Positions 11,468 to 20,689 of a DNA stretch of 64,000 nucleotides are shown one piece after another; position 1 is the stretch's first letter, and each line of letters begins with the position of its first letter. A model generated the notes under the pieces. That model was not told the DNA's origin, made no database searches, and saw nothing but the letters and a program-made list of their open reading frames with translations. This DNA is from Nageia nagi (Eukaryota > Pinophyta): the NCBI GenBank assembly GCA_050084985.1, contig JBITNC010000001.1:108996001-109060000 (forward strand), given 5' to 3'. The translations under genes and the position numbers were made by a program.

Positions 11468-12206
11468 TGTAGATCCTAAATTATGCAAAATACAAATATA
11501 CATAATAAATAAAAGATCTATAATATACAATAGATACTATATCAGATTGTAATAGATATACATAAAAAGCATGCACCTAATATGAATTATGTGTACAATA
11601 TTAAAAAAAAGATAACAATGAATCTTTAGAGGATTAGGATTAGACTCATGATGATCTTACAACTAATCTTTGTATGATGAACTAATAGGTAAACCATCCA
11701 ATATTGGAACACTCAATCTAAAATATGCACATCATTGATGGCCTAAAAGAAGTACATCACTACAAATGTAGGAGAAGCATATTGGTAATTGCTTGGAATG
11801 TGTTGAATTATGATGTGCACTAAAGATAGAACATCTAGAACTCAAAGTATAACAAATTCTCAAGATAGGTAGCATCTAGATACACCATTACAATTGACAA
11901 CAACCTATTATATTTCCTTATCAATATCAAAGGAGTTCCTATATATTAAGATCAACCTATCCATCCATTTATATAGCTTGCAAAAGACAGAGAAAGAAGT
12001 GAAGGCTGATATCTTGCAATAATATAATCATTATTATATTCAAGATACTATAAAATAACACCCATGATATATGATATAGCATTTATTATAACACATGGTA
12101 TTCAATTATAATATCCTTTTATCTTGATATATGTAATATTGCATTAAATCATTTAAGAAATCTAAATATGATTTATTAAATAAATAATAAATCCTTTTTA
12201 GGCATC
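11468..12206 (-). repeat. 5' LTR of element C
   Basis: This aligns with 6639-7566 minus the SINE. The left end is TGTAGATCC. The right end stops at TTTAGGCATC, lacking the final TACA seen in related LTRs, and is followed by AAGGT, the likely target duplication. It lies beside the primer-binding site, as a 5' LTR should. Confidence 0.82.
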
Positions 12207-12473
12207 AAGGTGAAAATACCATTATAGTCTTCCTATTTTTGCTAGAATCTATTACTACTCTCATGATTGGTTAACCTTATAGCTAATGCTGGATCTAAAA
12301 CTAACTAGGAACTACTATGAGAGCTTTGTATTGAGGAAATTTTGCTTAATAGTGTTTCTAATTCTTTTTCAATCCATTCTATGAAAGTTACTAATAGTGT
12401 ATATCCCTTATAGAAATCTTATGAAATCTTGTTGATAGGGAAAGCTTAATCAAAATAGTTGAGTTCACCAAAA
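12207..12473 (-). pseudogene. Element B leader, primer-binding site and gag start, separated by C
   Basis: The stretch between element C and the B 5' LTR. At 12473-12461 the minus strand reads TTTTGGTGAACTC, the same primer-binding sequence as in C. At its left end it reads CACCTT, and B's gag resumes at 6638 with CACCCTTGTCATATGATATC, so the two halves join over the C insertion. No clean ORF remains. Confidence 0.7.
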
Positions 12474-13099
12474 TGTAGACCTCAAATAATGCATATATAA
12501 TAAATCATTGCACTATTTTTCTACAATATATTAATGAAATATATATAAAAAATATGTTAATAAATAACCATCATAAATGAGGTACCTTCATTAGATATGC
12601 ATCATTATGAAATAACATTAAATCATACATTAAATAAGATAACTCATTATAAGAAACACATTCCATCAATGACATAAGAGCACACCATTAGCTGCATGAA
12701 AGACTCATATCTAGGAATGAAAATAAATATGTATGAATCAATATGAAGGGTTTAATAGATCTATGTAAAGGTAGTGTTACAAAATACCTTTGTAGGTTGG
12801 ATGGAATAATCTTGCTTGTTTTGGTCTCTCTCTTTTTTATATCTATTAATTTCCCCTCATATTTGTCAATTGTGTTGCCTTTGATGTTCTTTTATGACAA
12901 CCTTTTTATCATGTTTGATTCTTGGGATCATTGAATATTACATTATTTTTGGTGTCTCTTTTAATGTTTGACACCCTTTACATCATATAATTGTCCATTA
13001 CATTGCCTTGGTATATTTTAACCCTATTTACAATAAATACTCCTTAATGCTTTAAAATGAATTATTTAATAAGAAATAATTCATTTTTAGGCATCTATA
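12474..13099 (-). repeat. 5' LTR of element B
   Basis: Begins TGTAGACCTC and ends TTTTTAGGCATCTATA (CTACA with one change). It has the same ends as the C LTRs but is quite divergent inside. It sits immediately beside the TTTTGGTGAAC primer-binding site, so it is the 5' LTR of a minus-strand element. B's 3' LTR would lie left of the window. Confidence 0.75.
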
Positions 13100-13419
13100 A
13101 AAACATAGGAGTGAAATCATATATTAACTTTTGATGACATTGGTATCCTACAAGCTAATTCATCCTAGTTAGAATTAGATGTAAGCTTTGCATATTTTGA
13201 TATGTAACATTTATGACAATATGCATTTAGATGTTGCAGTAGGTTAATACAAGTATAATAAATTTATTTTATGTACTTGCTCATGATAATGATAAAAACC
13301 TTGTAAATACATAGCCTTATCTATGTAAATATCAAGATTATCTCATTTAACATAGTTTTTGCATCGATCAAATGTATCTAGATAATGCCTAAAGGCTAGA
13401 TCCCTCTATATGTCAATAT
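13100..13419 (-). pseudogene. Element D downstream ORF, distal fragment
   Basis: Between the B 5' LTR and the left end of A. After removal of A the minus-strand reading from 31219 continues into this stretch (EACNVI, stop, LHI, then AFRHYLDTFDRCKNYVK). Some blocks resemble the downstream ORF of element A: CKNYVK against LKYVKQ, and ELACRIP against RQACRIT. I infer it is the rest of D's post-integrase ORF, split by A and cut by B. Function unknown. Confidence 0.5.
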
Positions 13420-13628
13420 TGTAGACACCTAAAAATGTCCCCTTTTTAACTAGTAAACATTGAAATATTCATAACTCTTTGCAACAATATAAAATAGGTC
13501 TAAAAATCCTATTATTGGATAGCCCCCATCGAGTACATGTAAAACGGGTGGTCACATGACTCTTTTTAGGTATAATTGGCTATTAGACGGTCATTTTAAT
13601 ATTGTCACAAAATTAAAAACCAATCGCC
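13420..13628 (+). repeat. Inverted 209-bp U3 end at the left terminus of element A
   Basis: In plus orientation it begins TGTAGACACCTAAAAATG and is the reverse complement of 14276-14484, the U3 end of the 3' LTR, with about 16 differences (about 13 against the 5' LTR). It is joined to the 3' LTR by CTAGAA (13629-13634), which on the minus strand is TTCTAG, the first six bases after the 5' LTR (primer-binding-site start). The preceding AATAT repeats at the far end of A, so this piece seems to have been part of the inserted molecule. Confidence 0.8.
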
Positions 13629-13634
13629 CTAGAA

Positions 13635-14484
13635 TGTTGTAGTGAAAATAAAGCTGGAATGTAGAATAACATGAAATACAAATTATTCTTAAATCTTCAC
13701 TGAACCTTAAATTAAGTAAAATAGATAAACATGTTGTAATTGTAAAATGATATTGATTTTCAGTTCAAACTACAATTTGCCCTTGGAAGGGACTTTTACA
13801 AATGCCATTTGCCAAAATAAGAGTATTAGATCTTCATTGTTTTTTATTTGCTTGCTTCTCTCCTTGATATGGACAACCTGTAAATCCTACACACATGCAA
13901 AAGATATTAGCATCAAAGCATCTATGTATGACATGTATTGAATTGAAACTAGCATAAAATAATAAAAGGTATGAGCTCACAAGATTTTGGTAGCATTACC
14001 CTACTTCAAAGATGGGTCAAGATTCTCCCCCTTTTGCTTTGTATTAGCTTGTATTTATAGATTTTGGGTGAGATGTTCAAAGGCTAGTAAGAGGAAGTGA
14101 AAAGCCACTGTAGGTTGTAACTGACCCCCTCTATCCATATCATCTTGGAAAGTTGAAACATTTCAACTTTCTCTCGCTATTTTGGCTTCTTTGTTTGGCT
14201 ATTATAGAGTCACCGGTGATTACCATACGAATGCTAACGATCACCTCAAAATGCCAACGACTGTCTTGGATCACTGGCAACTGGTTTCCAATTTTATGAC
14301 AATATTAAAATGACCACCTAATAGCCAATTTTACCTAAAAAGAGTCATGTGACCACCCATTTTGCATGTACTTGATGGGGGCTATCCAATAATAGGGTTT
14401 TTAGACCTATTTTATATTGTTGTGAAGAGTTATGATTATTTCAATGTTTACTAGTTAAAAAGGGGACATTTTTAGGTGCCTACA
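13635..14484 (-). repeat. 3' LTR of element A
   Basis: Plus-sense ends are TGTTGTAGTG and GGTGCCTACA, giving TGTAGGCACC to CTACAACA on the minus strand. A minus-strand TATA box CTATAAATAC lies at 14060-14051, matching the same site in the 5' LTR. CpG-containing short repeats (GAGTCACCGGTGATT and relatives) lie at about 14205-14285. Confidence 0.93.
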
Positions 14485-14498
14485 TTTTGCCCCTTTTT
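14485..14498 (-). other. Polypurine tract of element A
   Basis: On the minus strand AAAAAGGGGCAAAA runs directly into the LTR start TGTAGGCACC. Its position and composition fit a plus-strand primer. Confidence 0.9.
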
Positions 14499-15181
14499 GA
14501 ATTATCAATTGAAAAATGCAGTTGATGATTTCAAAAATATAGGATGAGAGGCTTTGTTGCTTTTTTATGATATAAGTTTTGACTCAATTTCTTAGATGAA
14601 TCAAAATTATGATAAAATGTGTTTTCATTTTACATTTGATGTAGTTTTGAAAATAAATTTAAATATACTTCAGAAGTGACTATTTTTGGTATGACAATGT
14701 GTTGAGCTTGTGTGACAGTTGCATGATATTTCTATTATGTCATTTTGCATGTCTAAGTGCACATGTACCGTATAAATCCTCTTTAGTATATGAGTTTGAT
14801 GGTGTTGTCCTTTGTCCCAATAACAAGGTTTCAAGATGATCTCTTGTAACAATGATACATCACATCTTATCGTATTTTGATTTTCTTGACCAATTCAAGG
14901 TTATTTTGAGAAAATTTTAATATTCTCATGGCTATTTCCAAATGCAACACTTTACTTCCAATCATTGGCATTTAGTTGTGATCGTCGGTGTTCATCTTAA
15001 AGTCACCAGTGTTTAGTTACGGTCACCGACATTCATCTTCAAGTCGTTAGGTGTTTCAAAAAGAAAAAGTTTTGACTTTTTCTTATTCCTTTCTTTTTAG
15101 CTGTCACTTTCATTGTCAGATAGCATGAGTTTCCCTTGTAATCTTATTGATTTTTAGCCATTGATATTCGGTACAATCACC
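14499..15181. other. Region between A 3' LTR and the antisense PMD gene
   Basis: No domain in any frame. At 14970-15065 there are several copies of a short motif of the type GTCACCAGTGTTTAGTTACG and GTCACCGACATTCATCTTC, with a spacing of about 20-25 bp. Related copies occur in the LTRs and at 30065-30225. By position this region would hold the promoter of the plus-strand gene at 15182, but I see no convincing TATA box. Confidence 0.5.
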
Positions 15182-17591
15182 ATGCCTCCACGTAGATGCT
15201 CCATTGGATGTTCTCGACCTATCCAAGAAGAGGTAGGGTTTTGAAATCACCTTTTTTTCTATTTTTTGTTCATAACTTGTAATTTAACCATTTAATTCCA
15301 AAATTGAAATCGTGAATGACATTTAAAAATCATTTTGATTATTTTTATCAAATGAATTTTGTAAATCATGCTTTTATATATATTTTTTGCAAAATTTTTC
15401 ATAATTTAGCCTCAGTCGTTGACCTAAGCTGAATGATGATAGAGTTGTCGGTGTTTGGAATGAGAACATTAGTGACTAAGTCTTACTTATTTAAAACACT
15501 GGTGTTTTAATATGAAACACCATTTTTCCTTTTTTTTGTTAAGCTAAACCTTTTTAACATTATACAAGTTCAAGACATCTTTGAGCCTCGAAGTAGATAT
15601 CCCTCGATTCTACAGGAGGGTAGAGGTCTTCTAGGTCCAACTGATCATACCTTTTTCAGATCCATCAGTTTTGGAGTGGGTCCACACATGGGCTACATTC
15701 ATTGGGAGTATTCTTTATTAGCTACATTGCTAGACAGATGGGATGTAGTGACATGCACTTTTCATCTTTCGACAGGGGAGATGACCGTCACAGTGGAGGA
15801 TATACATAGATTGTATAGACTCCCTATTCATGGACAGAGGATTTTGCCTGTGGTGGATAGAATAGGAGCTTTACCTACTATTTCTTATTTATATGGGGCC
15901 GCTCAGGTTGATACTATTATTTTGGAGATTATTTTAGGTGGTATCCGATATTACTAGTACTAGATGGAGGATCAGTAGGGGATGATCCATTTTTCCTACT
16001 TGATGGATTTGGTATAGTGTTATGCTCTCCCTAATACTGGTAGTGGGAGATTTTCATGGTCGTTATTGCCCATTATTATGGATATGATGTAGCATGGTAC
16101 AGTATATGCTTGGGCACCCACATTATTAGCGCAGATTTACAAGGGGCTATTCTTTTATTCATAGGGGCATAGGGCCTCTTTATCAGTTACTATCACCTTA
16201 CAGGCATGGGCTTATGAGCATATAGCTGTAGCTCATCCTCTAGGGTTACCAATGTTGGGGTTTGGTAGTCACTTTGATTACGAGGTGGGCATAGTCCGAT
16301 GGCATGATGATTTTTATATTCACCCATCGGATGGAGTTCATCGAGATGTGAGCTATTATCACCACATGCTTAATCACTTGATTCCAGATCAAGTGAGATT
16401 CAAACCTTACTACTTGTATCCTATCTGGAGAGAGCTCGTAGTTGAGCTTACTGGTATTCGGTAGCCATATGTTTTGAGTGGTTGTTGAGCTAATTTTTTG
16501 GAGTACTTTCATTTTGAGAAGGTGCATTATCAGTTTAGTTTAGTTCAGGATGTACCTACCCCATCAGTGCCATATCAACGTGAGGGCACTATTTTAGCAG
16601 AGGGTGTATAGCTGTTGGTTTACACAGAGCCAGATCATACTCAAGAGGAGGGATCATTGGAGGATGATAATAGGGAGGATGATGTAGGGGTGTCTGAGGC
16701 CTTCAGGGCCTAGTGGGAGGAGGGAGATGATGGCCTAGAGGGTGGATTAGAGGGCCAACACATTCATCGATGCATCAATGTTGATGAGGAGTTGGGTGTA
16801 GTAGTAGGAGGGGAGAGGTAGGTAAGGAGCCTACAGGAGTGAAGGCTACAAGAGAGGAGGCTATCAATGAGGAGGTCATGGTAGATGCTCCTAAGGAGTT
16901 AGCTCCTAAGGAGGAGGCTACAGGTGTAGATGAGGAGGGAGCTACCCTAGAGGTTGCTCATGAAGTTGAGGAGGCTCCTACTACATAGGTTCCTAGCATT
17001 GATACTTTGCTAGGAGACATTTATGAGCTGAGACACCAATTGGCATAGGCCCACTCATGTATGTACAGGTACAGGGTTGAGCAAGATAGGTATAGATAGG
17101 AGAGAGATGAGGCTCATTCCTCTTTACAAGAAGCTCAAGCTCATCAATTGGGAGTAGCATCTTTTTCCAAAGGTGGTCCTTCAGTTTTCTATCGTGGCAT
17201 TTATCAGTAATGAGATTTTTATAGTAGTATAGTATAGATATGGCTAATAGGTGTTCTAGCTTTTAATTTGAGGGCTTAGTATCCTATACCTCTAGATAGT
17301 TATATACCTATAGATATTTCAACATATTAGATAGGTAGTAGTGCACAGGGCATAATTGGATCCCCAGGTAGGACTCAGAGGTCATAAGGTCTTTCTAGTA
17401 GGAGTGGTACACCCTGGGCATCTCCTTTAGGTGTTGTTGGTTCATCCAAGTTGCAAAGAGCTCAATGTCTAGGTAGTCCTACAGGCTCTATAGGCACTAC
17501 TCCTCTAGGTCAGGGTACCAGAGAGACTAGTAGATGACAAAGGCAACCGAGTAGTCCTAGTAGACCAAGCAGTGGTTGGGGTAGTCCTTGA
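15182..17591 (+). pseudogene. Antisense plant mobile domain (PMD) protein gene carried by element A
   Basis: Runs opposite to gag-pol. From about 15570 the plus strand reads GVGPHMGYIHWEYSLLATLL, then TFHLSTGEMTVTVEDIHRLY and RLPIHG, a clear match to the plant mobile domain (aminotransferase-like) family, known in MAIN/MAIL proteins and in several transposons. After a stop at 15955 the domain resumes with YAWAPTLLAQIYKGLFFYS, QAWAYEHIAVAHPLG and HPSDGVHRDVSYYHHML, up to 16462. Then come an acidic Glu-rich region (about 16630-16990), a short helical region (DTLLGDIYELRHQLA) and a Ser/Gly/Pro/Arg-rich tail to 17591. A possible short first exon starts with ATG at 15182 (MPPRRCSIGCSRPIQEE) and ends at a GTAGGG donor. 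An acceptor near 15568 would follow, but its phase does not fit cleanly. At least eight stops make it a pseudogene. It looks less AT-rich than its surroundings. Confidence 0.85.
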
Positions 17592-18128
17592 GGATACCCT
17601 TTTTCATGATGTTATTTTTATATGCTTATGAGGTTATTGTACCCTTGTATTTTTATTGTATTATTCATGATGTTATGATGACCTTTTAGTGGACTATGAT
17701 GATGTATATATAGATAGATAGATCTTTGATATTTATGGTACTTGTATGATTTTTGATGCATGAGCTTTCATTCTATATATAGATTTATGATAAAATAGGT
17801 ATGATGTGATTTTATGTAGATCATGATTATCTTTTAATTACTTGATGATGAACAGATGTTAATGATAGATGTAATTTTCAAAATGTATGATGTATAGATA
17901 TAATTGTGGAATGTATGATGATGAAATATATAACATATATCAACAAATTGGTTTGATGATGTTATCAATCTCAAAATTAAGTTAATAATAAGTACAATTA
18001 TAGTTGCTATAAAAAATAAATTTAATTTATAATTTTAATAAGTTTAGTTATTTAAGGACATATTTTTATTATATTTTTGCAGAATTAGATGCATCATCTT
18101 CCGTACTTGGCAATTTTACAATAAACTT

Positions 18129-18410
18129 CTTGACATGACAAACTAGTGACTTATGGATGTATATGAACATTAACTTTATCTTGGTCAGGGGAACAATAAA
18201 TAATCATTCTTATCCTTTCCAAAGAAAAGCAATTTTAATAATGTTCAAGGGTAATAGATAATAGTAAAAATGGCTTGACATGGCACACTAGTGACTTATG
18301 GATGTATATGAACATTAACTTTATCTTGGTTAGGGGAACAATAAATAATCATTCTTATCCTTTGCAAAGAAAAGCAATTTTAATAATGTCGAATGGTGAT
18401 GATATTATTG
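18129..18410. repeat. 145-bp tandem duplication
   Basis: CTTGACATG begins at 18129 and again at 18274. The following 120 bases match almost base for base (ACTAGTGACTTATGGATG, then GGGGAACAATAAATAATC). Two copies, the second incomplete. The small open frame in the second copy (18275-18484) is a product of the repeat and is not called as a gene. Confidence 0.9.
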
Positions 18411-18765
18411 AAAGCAATGGGTTTAACAAAATGACACACATGATTCTAAACACAAACACATTACAAACTATGACAAAAGATTAGGTGATTTTGGATTAAT
18501 AACCAAGTTATGATAACATCTACCTCGTCTTTCTTTATATCAAGATTTAACAACCTAAGATGATATCAAACAATGTTGTTATATCTTGATAAAAAATCTA
18601 AAAACTCTAGTGTGTGTAGTGAGATTCATTCCCCTTCTTAGATCATTTGAGATGAAATATCCTAGAGACATTAATAAGCTAGTCTATCCATATGAAACGT
18701 ATAGAGGTCCATAGGAAAGAATGTTGCTAACTAAAATGGACATATCACCACTCATAAGGTATACC

Positions 18766-18872
18766 CCATTGCCAGATAGGCATCCATAGCCCTGATGAGG
18801 ATTAACCCCTCGATCTCGCTACAACCTTGCTCTACTGCCAGTCAGGCGTCCATAGCCCTAGTAGAGGATATT
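18766..18872. repeat. 66-bp imperfect direct repeat, GC-richer
   Basis: TTGCCAGATAGGCATCCATA (18769) and CTGCCAGTCAGGCGTCCATA (18835) are followed by related GCCCT and GAGGAT segments. The block looks GC-richer than its surroundings. I do not know its role. Confidence 0.7.
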
Positions 18873-18878
18873 GTAATC

Positions 18879-18962
18879 ACCCAAGAATCATTGATATAAT
18901 GTAGCAAATTTTTTTTTTGTCATCTTTTTTTTTTTTTTTTAACTATCAAATGATTCTTGGGT
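18879..18962. repeat. Inverted repeat around a long T tract
   Basis: ACCCAAGAATCATTGATA (18879-18896) is the reverse complement, with one bulged base, of TATCAAATGATTCTTGGGT (18944-18962). The loop contains T runs of about 10 and 18. In RNA this gives an 18-bp stem. Confidence 0.8.
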
Positions 18963-19598
18963 TCGAGATGAAGTGAATAATAGGATAGATGCATAACTTT
19001 AACTCTTAATATCTCTTAGAATGATTTCATTCAAATTTTCTTAGAAATTTTTAATGTTGTAAGTGCTTGGAGTTTTTAGATTTTCCTTCAATCACAAACT
19101 TTATGTTTTTCTATCATCTATGGTATATCATTTCTTTATGAAAGAAAAGACAAAGTGAATGTAGTGATAACAAGGAGATTATTCTAAAATGACCTTTTCA
19201 CACATTACACATTTACTGGATAATCACTTTTACAATGACATGCAACATATATTCACATCATACAAGGGCAGGCACCCAATTGCCAAGTAACCTCTAGATG
19301 TTTCCATCTAGGTAGATTTTATAAATTTATAATTTTTATGTGTTTTATAGTTTTCAATTTTTTAGGATTTTATAATTTTTTCTAGGGAATCTATTCATGA
19401 TGCGTTCAAATCAAGTTTGTACTACATCAAGATTAAATGAGCAATGTGTTGAACTAAACAAAAAACTAAAATCTAATACCACTTGATTATGATAGATTTT
19501 TGGAATACAATAATCTAAGTGATCGACTGTTATGGTTTGAGTGATAGAGATGATTCATTCTCGATGTTTTAAAGTCAGGTTGTGAGTACAATCAACTA

Positions 19599-20537
19599 TT
19601 ATTTTGAGCTTTCTATAGGCCACAAAAGATAGAAATATATCATTAAATCATATTCTGAGTTAGGAGAACACCATAACTCAAATGTGTTGATACAAACAAT
19701 AACTTGATATCCATTTACTTTGACATCCCAACCATAAGATTCGCATGCATCATAGAATGTCAAGGCCATTTTTTGTTGTATTTCAAGAGGCATGGAAAAG
19801 ATATTTGAATACAAAAGAGTAGGAACATTATGAATAACTTTCATAAAGATATCTTTGTCATACCTACTTTCGAACCCCAAAATATAACTTCCATTATTCC
19901 ACACTCTATGTCCTTTTGATAGTTTTTCGATAATCTCATTTCTAACCCTTATTTGATTTATCGTTGTAAGTTCGGTAATACGACAAGCTTGCCTTTTCTC
20001 CAACTTTCATTTCCAAATTATGTGTCGCATTTGCATGCGAGAAAATTTGTGAGTTTGCCTATAGTGTTGTTGTGATGTTCTAGGAGGAATAGCCACAAAA
20101 GTATTTGAAAAATCATAAATCACCCTTTGATGAGGTAAATAATGTAAAATTTCATCCATCCATTCTAGGCTTTTGGTTAATTGTTTAACATATTTTAGCC
20201 TAGCTAAAAGGAGTGAATACTTAGTTAATTAGCAATTTATGATGATTCTCGATATTCCATAAGGCCATTATAGGCAGAAAACTATTATTTCCTATGATAT
20301 TCTTTCCATATGGGTGAAATAGATTTGTGGATCTAAAATAATGCTTACTTCATATCCATAAAAAGTGACTTCCCAACTATTATTTATACCACAAAACATA
20401 TGATATGTTCTTTCATATTGTTCATCAATAGTCAATTGTAAATAATTTAAGAGATTAAGATCAAATCCATGTTTTAAATATGTCAATGCTAAATCATCTG
20501 GATATCTTAGTGGTGGAAATCATACTTGTGGTGGCAT
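19599..20537 (-). pseudogene. Element A sense downstream ORF, unknown protein
   Basis: Starts at ATG 20537 (MPPQV, stop, FPPLRYPDDLALTYLKHGFD) and runs through YHMFCGINNSWEVTFYGYEV, WMDEILHYLPHQRVIYDF and RQACRITELTTINQIRVRN to a stop at 19599, about 310 codons with a few stops and one likely frameshift near 20240. It lies about 150 bp after the integrase stop and in the same sense, the place of env-like or extra ORFs in Tat and Athila elements. I see no signal peptide, transmembrane segment or known domain. The C-terminal half (20003-19599) is open for 134 codons, the longest clean stretch in this part. Element D has a related ORF in the same place, which suggests the ORF belonged to the lineage. 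Function unknown. Confidence 0.7.
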
Positions 20538-20689
20538 TATGCTACCTTCAGCAGATTCCTTTGCCAGATTCGTCTTTTCTATTTTAATCATTAACACTTG
20601 ACAAACATCAATACTTTTATTTATTTATTATTTCAATAATAAAATAAAACAAAAGAAAACTAATGTACACATTTTTTTTTTATGTATAG

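Larger units (their letters stand above)
6639..12206 (-). mobile_element. Element C: internally deleted gag-only LTR retrotransposon nested in B
   Basis: A 5.6-kb element with two LTRs in the same orientation (6639-7566 and 11468-12206), a polypurine tract beside the left LTR and a primer-binding site beside the right LTR, so it reads on the minus strand. The flanks are AAGGG (6634-6638) and AAGGT (12207-12211), a near-perfect 5-bp duplication. Its interior keeps only gag remnants and about 2 kb of non-coding DNA; protease, RT, RNase H and integrase are absent. Where it can be compared with B, two deletions are visible: one in the middle of gag and one from after the zinc knuckle to the start of the protease-RT spacer. 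It therefore looks like a non-autonomous derivative of the B family. The two LTRs are roughly 80-85% identical by eye, so it is old. Confidence 0.82.
17592..19598. other. Non-coding interval in element A with tandem repeats and a hairpin
   Basis: Two kilobases between the 3' ends of the plus-strand PMD gene and the minus-strand downstream ORF. It contains a 145-bp tandem duplication, a 66-bp repeat pair and an inverted repeat around a T tract (separate entries). It otherwise shows no domain. A GATAGATAGAT run is at 17710-17732. As the convergent end of two opposite transcription units it could hold both polyadenylation regions; that is inference. Confidence 0.5.

Noticed and set aside
13747-13941. 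64-codon plus-strand ORF repeated at 30481-30675
   Set aside because: The two are the same place in the two LTRs of A and are antisense to the LTR; conservation follows from the LTR pair, not from coding.
13420-14484. A DNA transposon or MITE with 209-bp terminal inverted repeats
   Set aside because: The inverted arms are U3 ends of the A LTR, the right arm continues with the A polypurine tract, and the interior is the rest of the LTR, which is repeated at 30369-31218. The AATAT duplication flanks the 17.8-kb element, not this 1-kb piece.
14970-15065. tRNA or small structured RNA gene in the CG-rich patch
   Set aside because: No cloverleaf, no A/B boxes in proper spacing; the patch is a set of short direct repeats.
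18275-18484. A 69-codon plus-strand ORF
   Set aside because: It lies in the second copy of a 145-bp tandem repeat; the first copy does not encode it and no domain is visible.
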